In this document: piece by piece, positions 26,101-33,468 of the stretch | Layout of the letters: the number at the start of each line of letters is the position of its first letter | Position numbering within the stretch: position 1 is the first letter of the stretch | Source: Nonomuraea aurantiaca | GTDB taxonomy: Bacteria > Actinomycetota > Actinomycetes > Streptosporangiales > Streptosporangiaceae | Assembly: GCF_020215705.1 (NCBI RefSeq) | Contig: NZ_JAIWNB010000025.1 | Location: 111,979-175,978 of the forward strand | Reading direction: 5' to 3' | Length of the DNA stretch: 64,000 nt | Made by a program: the position numbers and the translations under genes | The notes under the pieces: generated by a model | Told to the model about the DNA's origin: nothing | Seen by the model: the letters and a program-made list of their open reading frames with translations, nothing else | Databases searched by the model: none

Positions 26101-28646
26101 CCGACGACCTCGGCCGGCTTATGGACGCCCTGGCGGACGAGCCGCCGACCGACATCGTGCATGCCTGGGCGCTCACCGATCCGGCGCCGGACGCGCTCGC
26201 CGCCGACGTGGTGGAGCGGACCCTCGACGACGCCTTCTACAGCCTCCTCCACCTCGGACAGTTCCTCGCCGGGGAGGCCAGGGAGGAGGGCATCCGCGTG
26301 CACGTCGTGTCGAGCAACCTGCAAGAGGTGGCCGGCACCGAGCGGCTGGAGCCGGTCAAGGCGGCGCTGCTCGGCCCGGTCCTGCTGATGCCCCGCGAGA
26401 TACCCCGCGCCCAGGTGCGCGCCATCGACCTGGCCATGCCCACCAGCCTGGCTCCCGACACGGTCGCCCGGCAGCTCGTCGCCGAGTTCGCCAGCCCCTC
26501 CGAACACCGCCAGATCGCCTGGCGCGGCCGTAAACGCTGGTGCCTGGCCTTCCGGAGCATCGACCTCGACGAGGTGGACCAGCCCGATCCGGCCGTCCGC
26601 CCCGGCGGCACCTACCTGATTACCGGCGGCCTGGGCGGCATCGGGCTCGCCGTCGCGGAGGATCTGGCCAAGGCCGCACCCGTGACCCTCGTGCTGATGG
26701 GCCGCTCCGCGCTGCCGCCCCGTGCCGACTGGGACGCTCTGGTCACGGCGGACGACACGGCCGAGCCCGTACGGCACAAGCTGTCCCGCCTGCTCGCGAT
26801 CGAGGAGCGGGGCTCGACAGTGGTGCCGGTGCGCTGCGACGTGGCCGACGAGCAGGCTCTCGCGGCGGTCCTCGCCGACGTCCGGAGCCGATGCGGGCGG
26901 ATCGACGGCGTCTATCACTCAGCGGGAGTCGCCGGCGGCGGCATGATGGCGGTCCGTACGGACCAGGACGCGGCCGGTGTGCTCGCGCCGAAGGTGGCAG
27001 GCACCATCGCCCTGCACCGCCTGCTCGGCGCCGAGATCGAGTTCATGATCCTCTTCTCGTCCATCACCGCTGTCGGGGCCACCTTCGGTCAGGTCGACTA
27101 CTGCGCGGCCAACAACGTGGAGGACGCTTTCGCCCGCTGGGCGGTCCAGCGGGACCTGCCCGTCTACTCGGTCGGCTGGGACAGATGGAGCGAGTTCGGC
27201 ATGGCCACCGACACCGACCACGCCGCCCCCGCGGCGTTCAGGGCGTTGCAGACCGGTGTCCGGTTCGAAGCGGCCAGGCACCCCCTGCTCGACCGGCAGA
27301 CCGTCGGCGGCGACGACATCGTCTTCGCCACCGTGTGGGAGCCGGGCAAGCACTGGGTCACCAGCGAGCACCGGGTCGGCGGTCAGGAGGTGCTGGTGGG
27401 CGCGGCCTTGCTGGAGATGATCGACGGCGCCTACGCCGAGGCGGTCACCGGGCCGGCCGCGATCACCGATGTCATCTTCCTCAGCCCGATCGGCGTGAGC
27501 CGGCCGACCGAAGTGCGGATCACCCTGCGGCCCGACGGCGACGGCCACGCCGTGACGGTGTCGGCCGCGGCGGTCGGTCCCGAGCCGCGCGCGTGGACCG
27601 AGCGCATGCACGGCCGGATCGTGCCCCTCGACGACCAGAAGGTGCCCACCTACGACCTCGCGGCCATCGCCGATCGGTGCTCCGCCTTCCAGGTCGGGGA
27701 GCACGAACTCGCCGCGCCCGGCCGGCTGATCCAGTTGGGGGCGCGCTGGACGGGCAACGTCAAGAGCATCACCGTCGGCAACCGCGAGGAGCTCTCGCGC
27801 ATCGAGCTCGGCGAGGAGTTCTGGCCCGAGTGCGGCCAGTTCCGGATCCATCCCGCGCTTCTCGACACGGCCATCGGCAACGCCAAGTACGACGCGCTGC
27901 GGGTCGCCCGGGGCGACACTCATCTCCCGCTGGGATATGACCGCATCATCGTGCACGAACCCCTTCCACCGGTGTTCTGGGCCCATATCCGGCATCTGTC
28001 CGAGGACGGCGCCGAGATCGACGCCTTTGACATCACGCTGCTGCACGACGACGGCCGGGCGATCGCCGAGATATTCGGTTACACCGAACGCCTGGTCGAC
28101 CCGGCCCGCGTACGCGCCCAATTCAGCGGCGAGGACGACGCGCCGGTCAGCCATGACGGCGGCTACGCCGAATCCATGTCCGCGGCCGGCATCACCGCGG
28201 AGCTCGGTCTGGAGGTGCTGCGCCGCATCCAGCGCTGGCGCCCGGCCCCGCACCTGGTCATCTGCCCGGAGGGCCTGCACAGGAGCCTGCGCAGAACCGA
28301 GTCGCTCACCCTCGACGTACTGGAGGAGCAGCTCGGCGACGCCCGGCTGTCGAAAGGGCCGCCCACGCAGGAACGCCTGATCGACACCCCGTATGTGGCA
28401 CCGCAGACCGAGCTGCAACGGGTCCTGGCCGGCTACTGGGCGGGAACGCTCGGGATGAGCCAGATCGGTCTCGACGACGACTTCTTCGACCTGGGAGGGA
28501 ATTCGCTGGTCGCCGTGCAGCTGTCGACCCGCATCCGCGACGGGCTGTCGATCACGCTGCCGATCGCCAGTCTCTTCGCCTATCCGACCGTGTCCGGGCT
28601 CGCCGAGCACATTCTCGAGCAGAAGGCCGCGGAGGCGCGGTCGTGA
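23169..28646 (+). CDS. Type I polyketide synthase, one module: KS-AT-KR-DH-ACP
   Basis: 1825 residues from ATG 23169 (MADQLRDDHIAIVGMACRF), preceded by GGAGGG. KS: VQTACSTALVAV (Cys about 179), VEAHATGTLVGDP (Ala in place of the usual Gly next to the His) and KANIGHLGPAAG. AT: FPGQGTQHVNMG, GHSIGEYVAAHL and TSHAFHS, malonyl-type. KR: TGGLGGIGLAV (about 1153), SSITAVGATFG and YCAANN. A dehydratase-like domain follows the KR (about 1380-1640), but its motif reads EHRVGGQEVLVG, with Val for the conserved Pro. HPALLDTAIGN supplies the Asp. ACP DLGGNSLVAVQL (Ser about 1778). The stop overlaps the thioesterase GTG. PKS3 is the nearest relative in the window and shares this domain order. Confidence 0.93.
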   Translation: MADQLRDDHIAIVGMACRFPGATTPDEYWRNLAGGVEAISRLSEAELAAAGVEPRAFKHPHYVNAAALIDDMEGFDARFFGYTPREAEVRDPQGRLFLESCYAAVEDSGYDVSAIGGLVGVFGGMANNFYGERNVARNAEIKAAVGGMTIEVSNSPDYLATTVSYRLGFRGPSINVQTACSTALVAVHLAGQALRSGECDYALAGAVEVELPYREGYTWVEGGIYSRTGHIRPFDTDACGTLFGTGVGVVALKRLDDARAAGDHIYAVIRGSAVNNDGGDRVGFTAPGVEGQAQLIVEALAVAEVTPQSIGFVEAHATGTLVGDPIEVAGLTRAYRAAGDTRVGECPIGSVKANIGHLGPAAGVAGLIKAVLALHHREIPPNINFSVPNPSLDLDTSPFYVPTEIVPWPEGSTPRRAGVSSFGIGGTNAHVIVEEAPPSDPLPPPPRRHHVLPLSGKTATAAESAGRRLGAALAESEPAELPELADVAYTLQVGRTALPYRRAVVASSIGEAVAALSATDPRRQITSPGALRRTRPAMMFPGQGTQHVNMGRDLYLTEPVFREALDECAELLRDHLDGLDLRDLLYTDATEAGDLLGQTRYSQPALFCVEYAQARLLMSAGLSPAAMIGHSIGEYVAAHLAGVFSLPDVLAVVAARGRLMYAMAPGAMLAVAGSEPHVAGLMPGGVEIAAVNGPLSTVVAGPPERLDEAAEVFAANGLASTRLHTSHAFHSVLMEPCLADFTAAVAAVALAAPAIPFVSNVSGTWITDEQATDPAYWAAHLRAPVRFADCVATLTADEDVVLAEVGPGDTLSKLARQCVGHRVVPIVTTMGHPRRTAEEGAILAEALGSLWVNGVDLDWTAWSGHRARVPLPTYPFERRRYWVEPDPPASTADDAPIEMEGPLPAEKCAYVPHWREDPLPVPAPPVSGGHWLVLGAGHLVVDALVRELEPRTRVTLVRPGPDFAALGDDRFTMRPGSADDLGRLMDALADEPPTDIVHAWALTDPAPDALAADVVERTLDDAFYSLLHLGQFLAGEAREEGIRVHVVSSNLQEVAGTERLEPVKAALLGPVLLMPREIPRAQVRAIDLAMPTSLAPDTVARQLVAEFASPSEHRQIAWRGRKRWCLAFRSIDLDEVDQPDPAVRPGGTYLITGGLGGIGLAVAEDLAKAAPVTLVLMGRSALPPRADWDALVTADDTAEPVRHKLSRLLAIEERGSTVVPVRCDVADEQALAAVLADVRSRCGRIDGVYHSAGVAGGGMMAVRTDQDAAGVLAPKVAGTIALHRLLGAEIEFMILFSSITAVGATFGQVDYCAANNVEDAFARWAVQRDLPVYSVGWDRWSEFGMATDTDHAAPAAFRALQTGVRFEAARHPLLDRQTVGGDDIVFATVWEPGKHWVTSEHRVGGQEVLVGAALLEMIDGAYAEAVTGPAAITDVIFLSPIGVSRPTEVRITLRPDGDGHAVTVSAAAVGPEPRAWTERMHGRIVPLDDQKVPTYDLAAIADRCSAFQVGEHELAAPGRLIQLGARWTGNVKSITVGNREELSRIELGEEFWPECGQFRIHPALLDTAIGNAKYDALRVARGDTHLPLGYDRIIVHEPLPPVFWAHIRHLSEDGAEIDAFDITLLHDDGRAIAEIFGYTERLVDPARVRAQFSGEDDAPVSHDGGYAESMSAAGITAELGLEVLRRIQRWRPAPHLVICPEGLHRSLRRTESLTLDVLEEQLGDARLSKGPPTQERLIDTPYVAPQTELQRVLAGYWAGTLGMSQIGLDDDFFDLGGNSLVAVQLSTRIRDGLSITLPIASLFAYPTVSGLAEHILEQKAAEARS

Positions 28647-29410
28647 CCCGGCCCGCGGCGATCGAAGATCCACTCGCGCCCTGGGTGCGGTTCGCCAAGC
28701 GCGCGGACACCGCGAACCTGATCCTGCTGTGCTTCCATCACGCCGGCGGTGGGGCGTCCACCTACCGGCAGTGGCCCGGACCGCTGGGAAAGGCCGGGAT
28801 AGATGTCTGGCCGGTTCAGCTGCCCGGCAGGGAGAGCCGATTCCTGGAGCCGCTGGAGAGCGATCTGGCGGCGCTGACCGCCACGCTCGCCGACGTCGTC
28901 GGTGCCGAGCTCGCCGGGCGTCCATACGCTGTCTACGGTCACAGCGCCGGCGCCTACGTCGCCTGCGCGTTCGCGCTGCGGATGATCGCGTCGAGGTCGC
29001 ACGCACCGGCCCACGTGTTCGTCGGGGCGTCCCGGCCACCGAGCCGTCCGGATCCGGACTCGCCGATCCATCTCCTGCCGCGCGAGCGCCTGCTGCACAA
29101 GCTCAGGTCGTACGGTGGCCTGCCTGAGGAGCTGTCCGCCTTTCCCGAGATGATCGAGATGGCGCTCGACATCACGCGCGGTGACCTGCGCCTGATCGAG
29201 ACGGCGAGCTGGCCGGCGGAGCCATGGCTGGCCTGCCCGGTCACCGCGGTGGGCGGCGTCGACGACGGCACCGTCCCGCCGGCGGTGTTACCCCGCTGGC
29301 GGGACATCACCACCGGCCCTTTCGCCCACCGGCCGCTGCCTGGAGGGCACTTCCTGACTCCACGGTCGGAGGAACTGCTGATCGAGGTGATCCGCGATGC
29401 CCTGGGCTGA
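28643..29410 (+). CDS. Type II (editing) thioesterase
   Basis: A 255-residue alpha/beta hydrolase of the type II thioesterase family, which removes wrong or stalled acyl groups from carrier domains. FHHAGGGASTYRQWP (about 30) is the typical N-terminal motif. The nucleophile is in VYGHSAGAYVA (about 100), the Asp in VGGVDDGTVPP and the His in PGGHFL near the C-terminus. GTG start overlaps the PKS4 stop (GTGA). This is the only thioesterase in the cluster, and none is fused to PKS or NRPS, so a role in product release cannot be excluded. Confidence 0.93.
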   Translation: MTRPAAIEDPLAPWVRFAKRADTANLILLCFHHAGGGASTYRQWPGPLGKAGIDVWPVQLPGRESRFLEPLESDLAALTATLADVVGAELAGRPYAVYGHSAGAYVACAFALRMIASRSHAPAHVFVGASRPPSRPDPDSPIHLLPRERLLHKLRSYGGLPEELSAFPEMIEMALDITRGDLRLIETASWPAEPWLACPVTAVGGVDDGTVPPAVLPRWRDITTGPFAHRPLPGGHFLTPRSEELLIEVIRDALG

Positions 29411-30455
29411 CTACACCAGCCCGCCCACCGGGGTCAGCGCGCCGAGCCGAACATCGAGCGTCGCTCCCGCGGTGGAGCTGGTGGGCCTGACCAAAATCTA
29501 TCCCGGCCGCAAGAGCGCCGATGGGGACCCCGTGGCGGCCGTCGACGGGGTTCACCTGCGGGTGCCGCCCGGGAAGGTGTTCGGGCTGCTCGGCCGTAAC
29601 GGCGCCGGTAAGTCCACCATCATCCGCATGATCGCTACGTTGATGACGCCGACCGCGGGCCGGATCAGCGTATGCGGCCACGACACCCGGGATCGGCAGC
29701 GGGAAGTGCGCAAACTGCTCGGCGTGGCGCTGGGCGGGGAGCGAAGCGTCTACTGGAAGCTCACCGCGCGCCAGAACCTGGAGTATTTCGCCGCCCTGCA
29801 CGGCCGCTCGCGACGCCGGTCCCGAGCCCGTATCCAGCAGGTGCTCGAGGAACTGAACCTGAGCGACCGGGCCGACGATCACGTGGAGCAGTACTCCACC
29901 GGTATGCGGCAGCGCCTGGTGATCGCCCGGGCGCTGCTCAACCGGCCGGCGGTGATCCTGCTCGACGAGCCGACCAGCGGTCTCGACGTGCACGCCGCGG
30001 AGAACCTCCACGAGCACGTACGCGAGCTGCGGCGCGCTGGCCAGACCATCATCCTGACCACGCACGACATGGCCGAGGCCGACGCGCTCTCCGATCGGGT
30101 GGCAATCATCGAGAGCGGCCGCCTGGTCGCCGAGGGCACCCCTGCCGAGCTGAAGCAGTCGATCGGCGCGGCCCAGGTCATCCACGCCCGGCTGCGCCAC
30201 CCCGGCGACGACGTGTTGCGGGCGTTCGTGGCCGAGCTGTCCAGGGTCGCGCGGATCACGATCGATCGCGACGGTGAAGCCGTGGTGCTCACCCTGCTGA
30301 GCCAGTACCCCGACGACCTGGTCCCCTGGATCATCGCGGCGTCCAGCCGGTACCGGACCGCGGTCCTGAGAATCGAAAGCGAGCCGGTGAGTCTCAAGAA
30401 CGTCTTTCTCGCGGTGACCGGATCGGCCTCGGACGATGACCCGGCTCGGCGCTGA
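29397..30455 (+). CDS. ABC transporter ATP-binding protein (drug-export type)
   Basis: A 352-residue nucleotide-binding subunit: Walker A LLGRNGAGKSTIIRM (about 70), signature YSTGMRQRLVIAR (about 165), Walker B VILLDEPTSGLDVH and switch His in LTTHDMAEADALSD. The C-terminal extension of about 100 residues is typical of ABC-2 type antibiotic and daunorubicin (DrrA-like) exporters. It overlaps the thioesterase gene by 14 bases and the first permease by 20. It probably exports the cluster product or gives self-resistance. Confidence 0.95.
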   Translation: MPWADYTSPPTGVSAPSRTSSVAPAVELVGLTKIYPGRKSADGDPVAAVDGVHLRVPPGKVFGLLGRNGAGKSTIIRMIATLMTPTAGRISVCGHDTRDRQREVRKLLGVALGGERSVYWKLTARQNLEYFAALHGRSRRRSRARIQQVLEELNLSDRADDHVEQYSTGMRQRLVIARALLNRPAVILLDEPTSGLDVHAAENLHEHVRELRRAGQTIILTTHDMAEADALSDRVAIIESGRLVAEGTPAELKQSIGAAQVIHARLRHPGDDVLRAFVAELSRVARITIDRDGEAVVLTLLSQYPDDLVPWIIAASSRYRTAVLRIESEPVSLKNVFLAVTGSASDDDPARR

Positions 30456-31275
30456 GTCGGCCGCCTTCCGTGCGGCCGTACGCAAGGAGTGGCAGGTGAT
30501 GGCTCGCTACAAGAGCAACCTCGTCACCCTGGCCGGCGCGGCGGTCGTCGTGCCGGCCGGTTACTACGCGCAGGCCGTCGGCTACTCCGGTGCCAGCAGG
30601 CAGGCGCTGGACGTATTCGCGAGCCGCTCGGGGACCACTCAGATAGCCGGGTTCATCTACCTCGGATGGGCGATCTACCTGTGGATCTCCCAGATGATGT
30701 GGGGACCGGGCAGCGCGCTGCGGACCGAGCGCATGCAGGGCTCGCTCGAGATGGTCTATCTGAGCCCGGTCTCGCGCTTCACGATCCTTTTTGGGCCGGC
30801 CACCGCACAGCTGATTCCGGCCGGCCTGCTCTTCACCGTCGTGGGCCTGATGCTGCGGTTCGCCTTCGGCGTTCCGATCGGCCCGCAGCAGCTCCTGGCA
30901 GGTCTGGTGGTCGTGCTCGCCTCCATTCCGGCGCTGTTCGCCCTCGGTGCCCTCATGTCGGTCATCACCCTGCGCTTCCGGGACGCCGAGGGCGTCGTCG
31001 AGGCCGTACGTGGCGCGCTCGGACTGGTGTGCGGCGTCACCTACCCGATCGCGGTGCTCCCTGACTGGATCCAGCCGATCAGCCGGGCCCTGCCGCCGAC
31101 GCAGATCCTTGAGGTGCTCCGTGACCAGGTGCTGCGACCGGCCTGGGCCGCCGGTACCGGAACCCGGCTGGTCTACCTGCTGGGTGTCGGAGTCGCCATG
31201 AGCGTGCTGGCCACGATCTCCCTGAGCTGGGCGCTGCGCAGCGCCCACCGGACCGGACGATTGGGGCAGTATTGA
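30436..31275 (+). CDS. ABC-2 type transporter permease, subunit 1
   Basis: A 279-residue integral membrane protein with about six hydrophobic segments, including LVTLAGAAVVVPAGYYA, the stretch after RFTILFGPATAQL, LLAGLVVVLASIPALFALGA and LLGVGVAMSVLATISLSWAL. MWGPGSALRTERMQGSLEMVY is typical of ABC-2 permeases of drug-export systems. It is coupled to the second permease through a TGATG overlap and should form a heterodimer with it. Confidence 0.9.
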   Translation: MTRLGAESAAFRAAVRKEWQVMARYKSNLVTLAGAAVVVPAGYYAQAVGYSGASRQALDVFASRSGTTQIAGFIYLGWAIYLWISQMMWGPGSALRTERMQGSLEMVYLSPVSRFTILFGPATAQLIPAGLLFTVVGLMLRFAFGVPIGPQQLLAGLVVVLASIPALFALGALMSVITLRFRDAEGVVEAVRGALGLVCGVTYPIAVLPDWIQPISRALPPTQILEVLRDQVLRPAWAAGTGTRLVYLLGVGVAMSVLATISLSWALRSAHRTGRLGQY

Positions 31276-32093
31276 TGCTGGTTGTCGCGGCGATCGTGCG
31301 GCGAGAGTTCCAGGTGCAGCGCCGCTATCCGCTGAGCATGATCAACCTGGTACTGCTCACGCCCTTGTACGAGATGGCGCTGCCGGCGCTGCTGCTCGGC
31401 TCGGCCTTCCTGGTCAACGGTTCGGCGGTGGGTCTGGCCACGATGGCCGGCACCGACGACCTGGCCGGCTGGCTCGGCCTCGGCCTGCTGGCCGCCTCGC
31501 TCCTGGTGGGTGCCGTCTGGGGGGTTTCCGGCACCCTGAAGTCCGACCGCGACACCGGTGTCCTGGAGCACTCCTTCGCCACCCCCGTCCCGCGCGAGTC
31601 CTTCGTCGTCGGGGCGGTGCTGACCGGCACGCTGTTCACGCTGGTCGCCAGTGGTGTGCTGCTCGCCTTCGCGATCGGCTTCCTGGGCGCCTCATACCGG
31701 CTTACGGGTGTGCTGCTCAGCGTTCCCGTGGTCCTCGTCATGCTGCTGGGCAACTGCGGTTTCGGTTACCTGACGGGGGCCGCCACCTTGAGGCTGCGCC
31801 GGCCCGACTCGCTCGTCGACCCCCTCACGACACTCGCCTCGGTGTTCTCCGGGATCACCTTTCCGCTGACGGTCCTGCCACCGCTGATCCGGCCGCTCAC
31901 GTATGTGCTGCCGACGACGTGGGGTCTGGACATCATCCGGCATCTGTCGCTGGGCACCACGCCGCTCCTGCCGCTGCCGTACGAGGTGGTGGGCCTGGCC
32001 GTCACGTCGACGGCGTTCCTGCTGGTGGGCCGGTGGGCGTTCGTACGCGCCGAGCGGCAGGTCACGACCGCCGGAACCCTCACCCAGTTCTGA
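31275..32093 (+). CDS. ABC-2 type transporter permease, subunit 2
   Basis: A 272-residue membrane protein from ATG 31275, which shares a base with the preceding stop (TGATG). About six transmembrane segments are visible: WLGLGLLAASLLVGAVWGVS, VGAVLTGTLFTLVASGVLLA, VPVVLVMLLGNCGFGYL and others. SDRDTGVLEHSFATPVPRES matches the conserved cytoplasmic loop of ABC-2 permeases. It completes the three-gene exporter. Confidence 0.9.
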   Translation: MLVVAAIVRREFQVQRRYPLSMINLVLLTPLYEMALPALLLGSAFLVNGSAVGLATMAGTDDLAGWLGLGLLAASLLVGAVWGVSGTLKSDRDTGVLEHSFATPVPRESFVVGAVLTGTLFTLVASGVLLAFAIGFLGASYRLTGVLLSVPVVLVMLLGNCGFGYLTGAATLRLRRPDSLVDPLTTLASVFSGITFPLTVLPPLIRPLTYVLPTTWGLDIIRHLSLGTTPLLPLPYEVVGLAVTSTAFLLVGRWAFVRAERQVTTAGTLTQF

Positions 32094-32140
32094 AAGCCAC
32101 TCGTTTTGAATGCCACGACATGACAGAAAGGATGAGCCGC

Positions 32141-33466
32141 GTGAGCGAGCCATCTGAAGGGGCGACGCTCCCGAACAGCGACGCGCAGCGGACCCGGATG
32201 TCGGGCGAGGGTTCCTGTCTGACCGCGGCCATCGAGATCAGCGGACCCGCCGACGAGGATCTGCTGCGCGCGCGGCTCGCCCGGCTCGTCGCGCGCAGGC
32301 CCGCCCTGCGCAGCGTGTTCGGCTCCGCCACCGGTCACCGGGTGCTGGACGGCGGGACGTCGGCCTTCACCCGCCATCGGGTCGACGGTGCCGGCCGGGA
32401 GGCTCGATGGGCGCTCGCGTACGAGCTGGCCCGCCAGGAGGCGACCCGGCCGTTCGCGGCAGGCGCGTCGCCCCTGGTCCGCGCCGCCCTCTTCACGGCC
32501 GAGGCCGACCGGCACCTGCTCGTGGTGAGCGCCGACCAGCTGGTGTGTGATGCCTGGTCGGCCAACCTGCTGGTGGAGGACCTCCTCACGGCCGACCTCG
32601 ACCAGGCACCCGACGCCTACCCGGACGTCTGGCGCAGGCGCCAGGAGTGGCTGGACGGCCCCGACGGGCTGGCGGCGGTCGGACGGCGACGGCAGGCCGT
32701 GACGGGCGCCCATCGAGTATGGCCGGTCTCGGGTCGCCCCGACGACGGCGATCCGGACGAACTCGTCGAGCGGCTGCTCGAGATCGACGACGAGACGACC
32801 CTTGAGCTTCGCCGGCGGGTACGGCAGGCGAAGGGCTCGCTGCTGGCCGTCGGCGCCGCCGCCCTCGCACTCGGCGCGGTCGGGCATGTCACGCAATCGC
32901 TGGCGTTGACCACGATGTTCGCGGCCCGCGAGACCGAGGCGGAGGCGAACGTCGTGGGCTGGCTGTCCAACGACGCCCTGCTCGTGCTGCCACCTCAGCG
33001 GGGGACGGTTCTCGACTACCTGACGGCGATCCGTGGCGAGATCTTCGCCGCGCTGCGCGACCAGCGCGTGCCCGGCGAGCGCCTGGCATCCGCCCTGCAC
33101 CCTCAGCCAGGCGAGGCGGGACTCTCGTTCGCCTTGCTGTACCTTCCCGCGCAGCTGAGCGGTGGCGGTCAGGTCGCGATGAAGCTGGGCGCGGCCGAGG
33201 CGGCCCGCGCCGCGGTGTCGATCTGCCCGACCGGCGCGGATGTGGATCTGTTCATGGTGGAGGATCCGCCGCCCCGGGCGGACGGCGTCCGGCCGCTGCT
33301 GCGGCTCGGCGCGACAAGCACCCGCGGGCGGGCGGGAACCCTGGAGACTGAGCGGCTGCTCAGCCGGTGGGGCGACGCTCTCTCCGTGCTGGCGGGCCAC
33401 GACTGGTCCACGACGCCGATGCGGGAGATCGCCTCGGCCTTGGCTTCCGTGCCGGGCGGGCGTTGA
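32141..33466 (+). CDS. Stand-alone condensation-domain-like protein without the HHxxxD catalytic histidines
   Basis: 441 residues from GTG 32141, which has AAAGGA eight bases upstream; ATG 32120 is a weaker alternative. Length and layout match one NRPS condensation domain: IEISGPADEDLLRARL with LVARRPALRSVFG at the front, DVWRRRQEWL in the bridge region and EANVVGWLSNDALLVLP near the latch. The catalytic HHxxxDGWS site is replaced by SADQLVCDAWS (about 130): both His positions are lost (Asp, Gln) while the Asp and WS remain. It is therefore unlikely to catalyse peptide bonds in the usual way. It may be a scaffold, an X-like recruiting domain or a partner of the LanB-like proteins. It ends two bases before the NRPS start. 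Confidence 0.82.
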   Translation: MSEPSEGATLPNSDAQRTRMSGEGSCLTAAIEISGPADEDLLRARLARLVARRPALRSVFGSATGHRVLDGGTSAFTRHRVDGAGREARWALAYELARQEATRPFAAGASPLVRAALFTAEADRHLLVVSADQLVCDAWSANLLVEDLLTADLDQAPDAYPDVWRRRQEWLDGPDGLAAVGRRRQAVTGAHRVWPVSGRPDDGDPDELVERLLEIDDETTLELRRRVRQAKGSLLAVGAAALALGAVGHVTQSLALTTMFAARETEAEANVVGWLSNDALLVLPPQRGTVLDYLTAIRGEIFAALRDQRVPGERLASALHPQPGEAGLSFALLYLPAQLSGGGQVAMKLGAAEAARAAVSICPTGADVDLFMVEDPPPRADGVRPLLRLGATSTRGRAGTLETERLLSRWGDALSVLAGHDWSTTPMREIASALASVPGGR

Positions 33467-33468
33467 TC

